Positions 42,680-52,343 of a stretch of DNA of 64,000 nt are shown in pieces. How positions within the stretch are numbered: position 1 is the stretch's first letter; every line of letters begins with the position of its first letter. This DNA comes from DRVV01 sp038868255 (lineage in GTDB: Archaea; Thermoproteota; Bathyarchaeia; Bathyarchaeales; Bathycorpusculaceae). Location: assembly GCA_038868255.1 (NCBI GenBank), contig JAWCTJ010000002.1:1-64000 (forward strand), written 5' to 3'. The notes under the pieces were generated by a model. It saw only the letters and a list, made by a program, of their open reading frames with translations, was not told the origin of the DNA and did no database searches. A program made the position numbers and the translations under genes.

Positions 42680-44326
42680 ATGGCTTACTTAACTACAACA
42701 GCTTCAGGTCAGCCGGTGTTAATCCTTAAAGAAGGAACTTCTAGAAGCCGTGGAAGGGAAGCTCAAAGGAACAATATTGCCGCTGCAAGGATAATATCTG
42801 AGGTTCTAAGATCAACTCTTGGGCCGAAGGGCATGGATAAGATGCTCATCGACAGCCTCGGCGACATTACAATTACTAACGATGGCGCCACAATCCTTGA
42901 CGAGATCGAAGTGGAGCATCCTGCGGCGAAGATGATGGTTGAGGTGGCGAAGACGCAGGATGACATGGTTGGCGATGGAACAACCACTGCGGTGGTCTTG
43001 GCTGGCGAGCTTCTTAAGAGGGCTGAGGAGCTTCTGGAACAGAACATTCACCCGACAATCGTCATCAGCGGCTACAGGAAGGCTGCTCAAAAAGCCGTAG
43101 AGGTCATAAACAAGATTGCAAAAACCGTTGACATCGAGGACCGTGCGACTCTGCGTAAAGTTGCCGTAACCTCCATGGGAAGCAAGGCTGTGGGAACCGC
43201 CAGAGATCACTTCGCCGACATAGCTATAGACGCCGTCAAACAGATCGTTGAAAAACGCGGTGACAGGCTGATAGCGGACATAGATAACATCCAAGTCGTG
43301 AAGAAGACCGGCAAAAGCCTGCTTGAGTCGCAACTCGTTAATGGCGTAATAATCGACAAGGAAGTAGTTCATTCAGGGATGCCTAAAAAAGTTGAGAATG
43401 CAAAGATAGCGCTTCTGGACTGCCCGCTGGAAATAGAGAAGACAGAGTTCAGCGCTGAAATCAGGATACGCGATCCCAAGCAGATGAAAGCCTTCCTAGA
43501 TCAGGAAACTCAGATGCTGAAGGAGATGGTTGACAAGATTAAGGCCACCGGCGCCAATGTGGTGTTCTGCCAAAAGGGCATAGACGACATGGCGCAGCAC
43601 TTCCTCGCTAAGGAGGGGATACTTGCAGCCAGAAGGATAAAGCAGTCAGACATGGAGAAGCTTGCAAGGGCTACAGGCGGCCGCATAGTCACAGACTTGG
43701 ATGATTTGACTCCTAACGACCTGGGCGCGGCAAGTCTCGTTGAGGAGCGCAAGATCGGCGAGGACAAAATGATATTCGTAGAAGGATGCAAGAACCCCCG
43801 TTCAGTGGCGATCCTGATAAGGGCAGGACTGGAGAGGATGGTTGACGAGGCAGAAAGAGCCATGACAGATGCGCTCTCAGTGGTTTCAGACGTTGTGGAG
43901 CACAATAAGGTCGTACCCGGCGGTGGCGCCGTGGAAGTTGAAATAGCCAAAGAACTCCGCGACTACGCGAGGAACGTGGGCGGCAGGGAGCAACTTGCCA
44001 TAGAAGCCTTCGCTGAGTCAATAGAGGTGGTGCCCCGCTCTCTAGCGGAGAACGCTGGACTAGAACCCATAGACATAATCGTGGAGCTGAGGGCTGCCCA
44101 TCAAAAAGCCGACGGCGTGTCCATGGGCGTAAACGTGTTCACAGGGAAAATCGAGGACATGTACAGCATTGGCGTGATGGAACCAGCCATCGTAAAGGAG
44201 CAAGCAATCAAATCCGCCACAGAAGCAACCTCAATGATACTGCGCATAGACGATGTCATCGCTGCCTCAAAGCCCAAAGAGGAAAAAGAGAAAGGAAAAC
44301 TAGGCGAAACTGAAACAGAAGAATAG
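42680..44326 (+). CDS. Thermosome subunit (group II chaperonin), copy 2
   Basis: 548 residues. Same motifs as copy 1 (TLGPKGMDKM, VGDGTTTAVVL, VPGGGAVEVEIA) and clearly an older paralogue, since differences are spread along the whole length. The tail is acidic (KPKEEKEKGKLGETETEE). Two subunit types usually form mixed rings of eight or nine. Flanked by its own promoter and T-run. Confidence 0.97.
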   Translation: MAYLTTTASGQPVLILKEGTSRSRGREAQRNNIAAARIISEVLRSTLGPKGMDKMLIDSLGDITITNDGATILDEIEVEHPAAKMMVEVAKTQDDMVGDGTTTAVVLAGELLKRAEELLEQNIHPTIVISGYRKAAQKAVEVINKIAKTVDIEDRATLRKVAVTSMGSKAVGTARDHFADIAIDAVKQIVEKRGDRLIADIDNIQVVKKTGKSLLESQLVNGVIIDKEVVHSGMPKKVENAKIALLDCPLEIEKTEFSAEIRIRDPKQMKAFLDQETQMLKEMVDKIKATGANVVFCQKGIDDMAQHFLAKEGILAARRIKQSDMEKLARATGGRIVTDLDDLTPNDLGAASLVEERKIGEDKMIFVEGCKNPRSVAILIRAGLERMVDEAERAMTDALSVVSDVVEHNKVVPGGGAVEVEIAKELRDYARNVGGREQLAIEAFAESIEVVPRSLAENAGLEPIDIIVELRAAHQKADGVSMGVNVFTGKIEDMYSIGVMEPAIVKEQAIKSATEATSMILRIDDVIAASKPKEEKEKGKLGETETEE

Positions 44327-44342
44327 CCCCCATCCTCCAACA

Positions 44343-44348
44343 TTTTTT
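44343..44348 (+). terminator. Oligo-T terminator after thermosome 2
   Basis: T6 run 17 bases after the stop, after CCCCCATCCTCCAACA; no strong hairpin. Confidence 0.38.
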
Positions 44349-44619
44349 ATCTGTCAAGTTCCTATCTGAGGAACAGCATTTCCAGGATACCTTCACCGAA
44401 AAGGGCATGTTTTATACCCGTAACAAAATCAAGAGTCGACAAAATGAAGATTTGTATGACCGTAAAAATTGAAAGCGACGAATGTAGCAACAGCCCAAAA
44501 ACCCGGTAAGAGGAAAAGAAATTAATTAAAGGCAGATTTGAATTTATCAGATACAGCGAAAAAGATAATGCTACCATAATAGAAAACGGAAATAAAGATT
44601 TCCGGCAATATGTTTCAAG

Positions 44620-44697
44620 GCTCCGGTAGTATAGTCCGGCCAAGTATAGCGGCCTCTCGAGCCGCGGACCCGGGTTCAAATCCCGGCCGGAGCACCA
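44620..44697 (+). tRNA. tRNA-Glu (anticodon CTC)
   Basis: 78 bases including an encoded CCA. Acceptor stem GCTCCGG pairs with CCGGAGC; anticodon stem GCGGC/GCCGC encloses loop CTCTCGA, giving anticodon CTC (reads GAG); T arm CCGGG-TTCAAAT-CCCGG; discriminator A. No intron. The sequence is of the archaeal tRNA-Glu type. Confidence 0.95.
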
Positions 44698-44706
44698 GTA
44701 TTTCGG

Positions 44707-44711
44707 TTTTT
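44707..44711 (+). terminator. Oligo-T terminator after tRNA-Glu
   Basis: T5 run ten bases after the CCA end, inside a pyrimidine-rich stretch. Confidence 0.38.
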
Positions 44712-44870
44712 ATTCCTCCTTTCTGCCTTTTAAGTCTGCAAGCATCCTCCTTTCAGATGAAGAATGCCGGGATATACGCCTTTGACGTGGTTGTAAGACC
44801 TACAGGAAGGTTTTGGCCGGGATAGTGTATGGCGGCTCCGCGTTTTACTTCATCGATCACACAGCGTCGA

Positions 44871-45506
44871 TCAGTCTATGAGGAGCAGTGCAAAAGTCTC
44901 TGGGTTCTTTTCAAATGGAAACGTGATCTCGATTCCCGCGTTTTTCGCTGTAGCTCTGACGTTTACACCGACAGCGTCTTCTGAGTAGCGCGCCTTTGTG
45001 GGATGTGCGCATGTGCTACTGTCCAATGTGCATTTTTCACATAGCTGGCAGTGTCCTGAGATTAACCCTACAGCAAGCGGGTATCCTTTGTTCATGGCTG
45101 CTTTTTCAAGTTCAAGTACTAAAGACAGAATTTTTAGCTTGTCCTCTTTCCAGTCAGTCCAGAACTTTTGCAGTTTCTCTTTAACGTCAAACGGGATAGT
45201 AGGATCATTTTCAGCCTTAGAAAGATATTTTGAAATCTCGGGAGTGGCTGTCGCGCGTGATTTAAACTTCATGAACAATGCGTAGCGATATTCTTTTACT
45301 ATTTTTCGGAACTCCTCAGCAGTAGGCGTATACGGCGGGCACGTCAATGTTTTTCCATAATATGGACAGCCAACTTTACATTTTAGCACAACTCTGTCTT
45401 CCACAACAATCTTATCTGTTGTAATTACCCTTGCGTCAACCGCGCCCTTCTCCAAAGCTATTTTCCTGAGAAACTCAAATTTTTCAAGCTCTTTTTGAGC
45501 GTTCAT
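44871..45506 (-). CDS. DUF2284 metal-binding protein
   Basis: 211 residues. Cys motifs at two places: CKVGCPYYGKTLTCPPYTP near residue 45, and GHCQLCEKC with CAHP near 155, probably holding an iron-sulfur cluster. DUF2284 proteins are frequent in anaerobes and methanogens, and their biochemistry is unknown. Own promoter on the minus strand with an inverted repeat in its leader. Confidence 0.87.
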   Translation of the reverse strand: MNAQKELEKFEFLRKIALEKGAVDARVITTDKIVVEDRVVLKCKVGCPYYGKTLTCPPYTPTAEEFRKIVKEYRYALFMKFKSRATATPEISKYLSKAENDPTIPFDVKEKLQKFWTDWKEDKLKILSLVLELEKAAMNKGYPLAVGLISGHCQLCEKCTLDSSTCAHPTKARYSEDAVGVNVRATAKNAGIEITFPFEKNPETFALLLID

Positions 45507-45532
45507 AAGTGTACACCAGCCCTTTTGCTTGA

Positions 45533-45555
45533 TTAACCCGAGTTAATATAAATAT
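45533..45555 (-). promoter_or_regulatory. Promoter and possible operator of the DUF2284 gene
   Basis: On the minus strand a TTTATATT box (~45545-45555) is followed by TTAAC-CCGA-GTTAA (45533-45546), a perfect 5-bp inverted repeat between TATA box and start codon. Confidence 0.4.
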
Positions 45556-46049
45556 TTAGCATGAAATTTCACTATTTGCTTTAGTAGCTGAAAAGCGCCA
45601 GCAAAGCAAGCCACTGTAAAGGTATTCCTAATCGAAAGAAGGGAATATAATGGGATAAACTGTTTGAACCTTCCTTCCACTCGTTTGATTCTTTATTTAA
45701 TAACTGGAAAGTACAAATTTTAAGCTCATTTTTAGCTTATTATGAATAAAAGATGATGATTTAAGTTATTTTAGAGAAAATCGAAATTGGAATATTATCT
45801 TGCCAGTGAAACATCCATGATCTAAGCCGTAAATGGTTTAATAGACAAGATTATGCTGGTCCACAAGAACTTTTTTAATCATAAGGAACTCAACAATCTT
45901 CTATCCTTTCAAAAATCTACAGACTTTTGTTCATGTTATCCCTTACTTCAACTAGAACGGTAATCTATTGTTATTCAGCGTTGTGTTGATCTTTTTGTGC
46001 TGGCTGAGGAAATATGAATAAATATTCTTGAAATCGTAAATTTTGAAAT
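45556..46049. other. AT-rich gene-free region
   Basis: About 490 bases with many stops in all frames and no recognisable RNA. It is the most AT-rich gap in the window and separates the DUF2284 gene from the surface-polysaccharide cluster. ATGAATAAATATTC close to 46015 may be the promoter of the glycosyltransferase gene. Confidence 0.5.
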
Positions 46050-48023
46050 GTGACGTTTATGCGGCCGGTCAACGTATTACTGTTCATTTTTCCAGCAATA
46101 TTGGCGTTTGTCATAACGTTGCTTATTAGTGCTTGGGGCTTAGAATTAGTTGTGTCCTTTTTCATAGTTTTTGACATGGCTATCTCATTTTTGATGATGA
46201 TGCTATTCACTGTATACTGGCGATTGAATAGATCTTACGAGAAAATGGTGCTGCACTCAAACTCGCAAATTAGGCTAGATGAAAGTAAATATAGGATTGC
46301 CGTTGTGATACCTACTTACAATGAGAATCCTGAGATAGTTCTAGGCACCGTAATAGCTTCTAAAATGGCCTTTAAGCATCTGGGCGACGTTTATGTGCTG
46401 GACGACTCAACGGATGAAAAGATAAGGAAAGAGCTGGATTTGTACTCTGAAGTTTACAGTTTTTCTATAATGAGGCGGGATAACAGAAAGGGCTACAAGG
46501 CTGGAGCAGTTAACACCTGGCTTTCAAGATACGGTGAAAATTACGATCTTCTAGTTATAATGGACTCAGATCAGAGACCAATGCCTGGGTTTCTCAACCA
46601 TGTAAGCAGGTTCTTTGACGATCCTGACGTTGTTTTTGTTCAGGTTCCCCAATATTACTCAAACCTTGATAACACCGTCACCCTATCGGCATATCTCCAG
46701 CAACTCCCCTTCCTAAGGGTTGTTATGAGAGGTCGATCCGTGAAGAGAACGCCTTTTAGCCTTGGAAGCGGAACAGTGTACAGAATAAAGCATCTGTTGA
46801 GCGTTGGAGGCTTATATGAGGAGACGGTGACTGAGGATATTTTCACGTCGCTTTTACTCCATGAGCGGGGATATAAGAGCGTATATGTTGATCTTCCGCT
46901 TGTATGGCGCGGCGAAGCTCCTAACGATCTGCCTAGCTATATGTCTCAACAAAACCGCTGGTGCCTAGGTGGCTTTCAGCTGATTAGAAAGCTTCTAAAC
47001 GCGAAACTGTCCATCTCAGCCACTTTGGATTACCTTAGCGGGATTTATTATTGGCTACATGTGGGGCTGTTATCAATGTTCGATGTGTTGGCGCCTGTGC
47101 TGTTCCTAGTGTTCGGGATATTCTTCATGAACATTGACCATGCAAGGTATCTTGCGGTGTATCTCCCCATATTCTCAGCGTCGATTACGTTTTACCTTAT
47201 GGTGATGAGAAGATACAGATATGGTTTGAGGGAGTTTATTTATCATCAGGGAATCCAGTTTCTAGCTTCATTACCATCAACCATAGCCCTTTTTGAGTGG
47301 GCTCTCCGAAGGAGGAAGGGGTTTAAGGTGACCCCTAAAGGCATGGGTAAAGCTACTTTCACCCGTTATCACCTCTATTACATGTTCATCGTTGTGATGC
47401 TCGCACTAGCAATTCTAGTGGGTGCCCACAAAATGCTGAGCTCGCAAGGAACGCTGCTTTATGCATACGTTGTTAATATTTTTTGGGCAGGCTGGTGGCT
47501 GCTTGTCTCCACATCAGCCCTATACATAAGCCTGTCTCTTCCAGTCCCAAGTGAACTTGGAAGAAAGATTTCACAGGCTTACGAGGGATTAGAGGAAAGC
47601 GTGCTGATAATGCTTAGCTGCGCATTAATTCTCGAGAAAGCAATAGCTGACCACTATTTCCAAGTCTCAAAGAGGCTTAAGGAATTCTCGGAGTCTTTAG
47701 AGACCATAGCTATGGAATCATCAAGGCATGCAGATACATACTCCAGACTTCAGAAACCCATCCAGACACATGGGAAACGCGAGATCTTGGAATGTAAATG
47801 GGTTAAGCCATATCTTAATAAAATAAGCAAGGCAAAAAAGAGCAAGGATCCTGTTGGCTCAATTCTGCTGCATGAGGAGACATTCATACGCATATTCTCC
47901 CAGCTTATTCTGGAAACCTGCAGGCACATACTGGAAAACGCTGATGAAATAGCAAAAATAGTTGAGGATGAAGCAAGGCACGAAAAAATTCTGAGAGAAA
48001 TAATGGGGAAAATTAGATTCTAG
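46050..48023 (+). CDS. Cellulose-synthase-like GT2 glycosyltransferase with ferritin-like C-terminal tail
   Basis: 657 residues from GTG at 46050 (ATG at 46059 is equally possible). Two helices at residues 8-30 and 35-57, then a GT-A domain with VLDDSTD (118-119), MDSDQRP (172-174), TED (261-263) and QQNRW (300-304), the full set for a processive inverting synthase. Several transmembrane helices lie at ~335-495. The last ~140 residues are not typical of BcsA: helices with LEKAIADHY (E529), AMESSRHADTY (H560), and VEDEARHEKIL (H644) follow the plan of a ferritin-like bundle, but without all metal ligands. Likely makes and exports a surface polysaccharide; two secreted proteins follow. Confidence 0.86.
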   Translation: MTFMRPVNVLLFIFPAILAFVITLLISAWGLELVVSFFIVFDMAISFLMMMLFTVYWRLNRSYEKMVLHSNSQIRLDESKYRIAVVIPTYNENPEIVLGTVIASKMAFKHLGDVYVLDDSTDEKIRKELDLYSEVYSFSIMRRDNRKGYKAGAVNTWLSRYGENYDLLVIMDSDQRPMPGFLNHVSRFFDDPDVVFVQVPQYYSNLDNTVTLSAYLQQLPFLRVVMRGRSVKRTPFSLGSGTVYRIKHLLSVGGLYEETVTEDIFTSLLLHERGYKSVYVDLPLVWRGEAPNDLPSYMSQQNRWCLGGFQLIRKLLNAKLSISATLDYLSGIYYWLHVGLLSMFDVLAPVLFLVFGIFFMNIDHARYLAVYLPIFSASITFYLMVMRRYRYGLREFIYHQGIQFLASLPSTIALFEWALRRRKGFKVTPKGMGKATFTRYHLYYMFIVVMLALAILVGAHKMLSSQGTLLYAYVVNIFWAGWWLLVSTSALYISLSLPVPSELGRKISQAYEGLEESVLIMLSCALILEKAIADHYFQVSKRLKEFSESLETIAMESSRHADTYSRLQKPIQTHGKREILECKWVKPYLNKISKAKKSKDPVGSILLHEETFIRIFSQLILETCRHILENADEIAKIVEDEARHEKILREIMGKIRF

Positions 48024-48200
48024 CATATAGCAAAGGCGAAATTTAAAAATGTCAAGGCTTGATGTCAAGTGATTATTTCTCCAAATAGCATCCCTATTTC
48101 TGATGAAAAAGCGATTCAAGTTTTATCGTCTAGTTGGGAACAGTAGTGTATGGTAATGCTTTTAAATTCTCGGAGTGCAATTTTTCATGGGTCATATGGT

Positions 48201-49031
48201 ATGAAAAGCCAAATTGTGGTTGCTTTAGTGGCGATACTCGTTACAGCGGCTTTAGGGGCATTTTACCTTTTTAAATCCCAAGAGCATGGTGGACCAAGCC
48301 CGGGACAGGAGGCAAGTCCTTATGTCTCTGACGTTTTAATAAGCGGGTTTGTGTATACTGAGGACGGCGATCTTTTTATGCGATTGAAAATTCACGGAGA
48401 GGCGGATCTCAGAGAACCCTTAACCATCAATGGCGTTCACGGCTTCTGGTTTGGACGTATCAGTGTAAGACTTCCAGACGGTAGGCAAACGCAAGTTTTC
48501 GAGCCAGGAGATTATATAAACGTTTTCACGCAGTTTCTCGAGTTGTCCGGTGAAAAAGTGGTTGATGTTTATCTGCCGACGAGCTGGCATGAAAATCCCT
48601 GTCTTGAGGGCTCGTATAACGTTACAGTGTTCCTAAAGGGTCCTTACGGGAATGTCACGGTGCTTTTCCATAAAAATTTCAACCTTAAAATGACGCTTAC
48701 GTCAACGGTGACTCCTACTACTTGGGATTCATGGGATGAAAATGTAACCTTAAGCATAACCAACACTGGCGATGTACCTGTAATTCTACAGGGCGTCGGC
48801 ATGGAGCTGAGGGAAACAAGAACTGTGATAGGCTGGATTAATGCGCCGACGCTTGAAAGCCGGATCTTGGTGATCATGCCCGGTGAAACTAAGACATGGA
48901 TGGGGACGGCTACAATGGCCAGCGAATTCAAAGAAGAACTTGCCGGTAAGACACTTACCGTCGACTTCGTAATGGACATCGCTGGGGCACCAAGACGATT
49001 CGCAGTAACCTCAAACGTGAGCTTCCCGTAG
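48201..49031 (+). CDS. Membrane-anchored extracellular protein, unknown function
   Basis: 276 residues from ATG at 48201 (MKSQIVVALVAILVTAALGAF), which puts the hydrophobic anchor at the N-terminus; an in-frame ATG at 48150 would add 17 residues. Behind the anchor is a Gly/Pro-rich linker, then two beta-rich Ig-like regions with N-x-[ST] sequons (ENVTLSITNTGDVPV, a COG1361-type pattern). Between the synthase and the beta-helix gene, so perhaps part of the polysaccharide apparatus. Confidence 0.7.
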   Translation: MKSQIVVALVAILVTAALGAFYLFKSQEHGGPSPGQEASPYVSDVLISGFVYTEDGDLFMRLKIHGEADLREPLTINGVHGFWFGRISVRLPDGRQTQVFEPGDYINVFTQFLELSGEKVVDVYLPTSWHENPCLEGSYNVTVFLKGPYGNVTVLFHKNFNLKMTLTSTVTPTTWDSWDENVTLSITNTGDVPVILQGVGMELRETRTVIGWINAPTLESRILVIMPGETKTWMGTATMASEFKEELAGKTLTVDFVMDIAGAPRRFAVTSNVSFP

Positions 49032-49235
49032 GTCACCGAAATACGCCATGATTTGTTCCTAAAAGTTCAAGCTTTCTAATCGAATAGCTCTGCATATCCG
49101 GACAGCCATGCTAAAATTTATTTGCAAGCAGGCGGAAATTTCGATATTGTTCTTCCGTTAAAATGGCATTGGCTAAGAGGCGCTTCCCAACATGCCCTCT
49201 GCAGACGCAAAATCCGTGGGAGGTTAGAATTCTGA

Positions 49236-52178
49236 TTGAAAAGTTTTGAACATTTAAGCATACTCCTAACGGTGCTATTGTTATGTCAGCTTTATCTTCC
49301 CATTGCCGGTGCACCTGTTAGTGAAGGCTCTTGGAAGGTGAATTATGAAGAAGAGGATGAGTCATCCTATCGCTTTAACATTGGTAAAGAGGTTTCCGGT
49401 CTAGAGATTTGGCTCTACATCAGCACCTCAGACGTGGACCAACAGGCTTTTGATGACGATTGGATCGAGTTAACCCTAGTTAGTAAACCTCTCTTGGTTG
49501 CTACTTCGTCAGGCCAGTTTCTCGTCGAACCCGTTGTCGGCCTCACTAGGATAGGTTATAGAGGTGATGGCGAAAAAAGTGCTGGTGGGCTTCATGCAGT
49601 TTATTATGTTCTGCCAAAGAGAAGCTTTGTATCCTACGTGAACGTCACCATTCACGCATTCCACAGTAGCCCACGCCTAAACCTACATCAATCCTACATC
49701 AGGGAATGGACTCCAATAATTGAGATGGTTCAGCTTGAAACTTGGAGCAGAGGATGGCGCAAGTCCCGCATAGGCCAGGACTGTATGGGACAAGTATCCC
49801 TCATATCCTTCGGCGCTCCAGTTGGTGATCAGCCTATGAACTCAGGTATTAACTGGTACTTCGGCAAGAGAATAAAGCCGCCTAGAATCGCATGGAAGCC
49901 AGACGTATATGTGGAGGTGGGATATGCGGGCGGAATAAACATTGCCCCTGAAAGCTTCGTAGGCACTGGAAATTATAGGTGTAAAATTAACGTGGGCGTT
50001 GGGTGCGGCCGCACACTAAACGATGGGATCGCAAACGGGCTGGAGGAGACTGTGTACATGTCGGAGAGAGGCAGCGGATCGTCGCTTGTGGCTGATGAAG
50101 CTGCAGGCGGATACATTGACATAGGACTCGAAATTCTTCAAAGAGTTTCAAACTCGCCCGCCGCGAAGGCTGCTTTTGAATCCCTCGGCTATGCGCTTTT
50201 CGTGCTGGATCTCATGGATGTAATTCTCACCTTGGGATTCGACGAAACCGTAGCTGAGAGCCGAATTATCACCTTTAAGAACTTCCCAGTGGGCGAGGAC
50301 TTTTTCACCTATTTCAACTTTTATGCTGAAACAGCTTCTGCCGGACTGAGCGGAGGAATAGTTAACTTCTGGGGGCAATGTCCCTTTGGCCAGTCAATCT
50401 TCGACAATCTCGGGTTCAGCATTGTCAGTCTCCCCAATGGCGGAATGCAGATAGGCGGGGTTCTATTTGACTATCACATTCCCGATTTAAAACGTCTAAA
50501 CGGGCCGGTAGTTATTAGGGATGATGGTTGCATAGATCCCTTCACCACACCCCTAAAAACCGATGATTACACTGTGTATGAGCTTGAAGGCGACTTAAAT
50601 GTAAGCCTCACTGTAGAAAGGAGCAACATGCTGTTAAACGGGCGCAATCACACGGTCTCCGGTCTCATAATACAGCGCGTAAGCAACTCCACTATTGGGT
50701 TCTTCAACGTGGTGAACAGCGAAATCGGCGTTGACGTGTCATGCTATAACACCAGGATCCATGGAATCCAGGTTATAGGATGCCCCAATGGTTTTAGAGC
50801 GATATGCCAAAACAGCACTTTCAATAATCTTGTCATATTTGGCGGCTCCATGGACGGCTTTGAGATCAGCGGATGGGGAAACAGAATTTACAATGTCTAC
50901 ATAAAGGGTTTTGAGCGCGGCATTCACCTCTACTTCACCGAGGACAGCTTAATATCAGAAAACATTATAGAGGAATGCGGTGTCGGCATATCTCTCTATT
51001 GTTCTTGGAGTAACAGAATACTAAACAATAAGATTTCGAACTGTGGCAGGTACGGCCTATATTTGTCTGGCCAAACAGTTGAAAATAACGAAATTTGCGA
51101 GAACACCATTATAAGCTGTCCAATTGGGGTTGAGTCGCTTGACGCCGGAGCAAATAGGATTAAAGATAACAGAATTCACGGCGGATTAAAGGCGCTGGAG
51201 CTTGAAGAGGTGGCTTATCCGCCTTCAACCGCCCTATACATACAAAGTCCCGATGCATCCGTTGACATGGGATTCGAGATCTCAGGGAACGTTATATCCT
51301 CCTACCCGCGTGGCATCCACATGCTTTTCACAGGCGGAAGCGTTGTGCATGCTAACGTGGTGATGGGTTGTCATGTAGCCATTTACCTGGCAGGTTCGGA
51401 GCGCAATAAGATCTTTGAAAACACCTTCATGAACAATAATTTAGATTTATACTTGGAGGTTTCAGGCAATAATATACTGTATCATAACAACTTCATTGAT
51501 GGCGGAAGTGGAAAAATCAGCGGTGAGATTGTTGAAGGCGTTCTAGCCCGTAATACTTGGGATCACGGTTATCCTGGAGGCGGGAACTTCTGGGGCGATT
51601 ATACTGGAAAAGATGAAAAACAAGGTCCAGGCCAGGACGTCGATGGAGCTGACGGCATAGGGGACTCTCAGTACCAAATTGGCGTACATGGTGTGGACAG
51701 ATACCCGTTGATGGAACCCCATGGGGAGCTTCCACCATTAACCTACATTTTCCAGCCATCAGAAAACTTCACTATACATCTGATCTCAAACTCGATAGTG
51801 ACAGGTTTTAAATGCGATCTAGCGGGCCGTATGATTGCCTTTGAAGTTTACTGGAAAAACGGAACCCGCGGGTTCGTGGATCTCTACGTGCCTGAAGATA
51901 TCTTTAAAGGTGAACCCATGATACTATTCGATGGGAAATCAATATCCTTCAACAAAAGTGAGGAAAATGGCTTTAGGCGTATCCAATTCACATATGAGCA
52001 TTCAAGGCATATTGTAGAGATATCGTTCAGAGACAATAGCCCTTTTGTCCTCGCGGCAGCGGTATTGATAACGGCGGCAGCCTTAACGTTCATCCTCTAC
52101 CTTAGAAGGCGGAGAACGCTAAAGACATCCGGAACATTTAAGCCGTCTGAGAGCATACTGGAAAATTATTATATGTAA
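49236..52178 (+). CDS. Secreted parallel beta-helix (NosD/PbH1-type) surface protein
   Basis: 980 residues from TTG at 49236 after GGGAGGT. Signal peptide 1-27 (hydrophobic LLTVLLLCQLYL). Residues ~28-440 form an unrecognised extracellular domain. Residues ~450-790 contain PbH1/NosD repeats, with the recurring pattern N-x-I/V-x-x-C/N-G and phrases such as ENIIEECGVGISLY and FWGDYTGKD. A final beta domain is followed by a transmembrane helix (~930-950) and a short basic tail. Such beta-helices bind or cleave polysaccharides. It follows the GT2 and anchored protein on the same strand. Confidence 0.85.
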   Translation: MKSFEHLSILLTVLLLCQLYLPIAGAPVSEGSWKVNYEEEDESSYRFNIGKEVSGLEIWLYISTSDVDQQAFDDDWIELTLVSKPLLVATSSGQFLVEPVVGLTRIGYRGDGEKSAGGLHAVYYVLPKRSFVSYVNVTIHAFHSSPRLNLHQSYIREWTPIIEMVQLETWSRGWRKSRIGQDCMGQVSLISFGAPVGDQPMNSGINWYFGKRIKPPRIAWKPDVYVEVGYAGGINIAPESFVGTGNYRCKINVGVGCGRTLNDGIANGLEETVYMSERGSGSSLVADEAAGGYIDIGLEILQRVSNSPAAKAAFESLGYALFVLDLMDVILTLGFDETVAESRIITFKNFPVGEDFFTYFNFYAETASAGLSGGIVNFWGQCPFGQSIFDNLGFSIVSLPNGGMQIGGVLFDYHIPDLKRLNGPVVIRDDGCIDPFTTPLKTDDYTVYELEGDLNVSLTVERSNMLLNGRNHTVSGLIIQRVSNSTIGFFNVVNSEIGVDVSCYNTRIHGIQVIGCPNGFRAICQNSTFNNLVIFGGSMDGFEISGWGNRIYNVYIKGFERGIHLYFTEDSLISENIIEECGVGISLYCSWSNRILNNKISNCGRYGLYLSGQTVENNEICENTIISCPIGVESLDAGANRIKDNRIHGGLKALELEEVAYPPSTALYIQSPDASVDMGFEISGNVISSYPRGIHMLFTGGSVVHANVVMGCHVAIYLAGSERNKIFENTFMNNNLDLYLEVSGNNILYHNNFIDGGSGKISGEIVEGVLARNTWDHGYPGGGNFWGDYTGKDEKQGPGQDVDGADGIGDSQYQIGVHGVDRYPLMEPHGELPPLTYIFQPSENFTIHLISNSIVTGFKCDLAGRMIAFEVYWKNGTRGFVDLYVPEDIFKGEPMILFDGKSISFNKSEENGFRRIQFTYEHSRHIVEISFRDNSPFVLAAAVLITAAALTFILYLRRRRTLKTSGTFKPSESILENYYM

Positions 52179-52343
52179 TCATGTAATAGGAATATTTTGG
52201 GCTTGTATAAATGCCGCCGCCGCATGCCCTTTCAACTGATAGTCCACATGTTTTAGAATTTCTAGAAAGGTTTTTTCAAGCGTGTCATACACTTGGGCGG
52301 GTAACGGAATGGGGGATTGGGGTTGGAAAGGGTAAGTGAACAT

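Noticed and set aside
42812..43372. Long antisense frames inside the two thermosome genes (also 27932-28330, 43510-43950)
   Set aside because: They are mirror frames of strongly biased codons in highly conserved genes, without matching domains.
44757..44825. Short frame MKNAGIYAFDVVV... after tRNA-Glu
   Set aside because: 22 codons, no ribosome site, follows a terminator; possibly a remnant, not supported as a gene.
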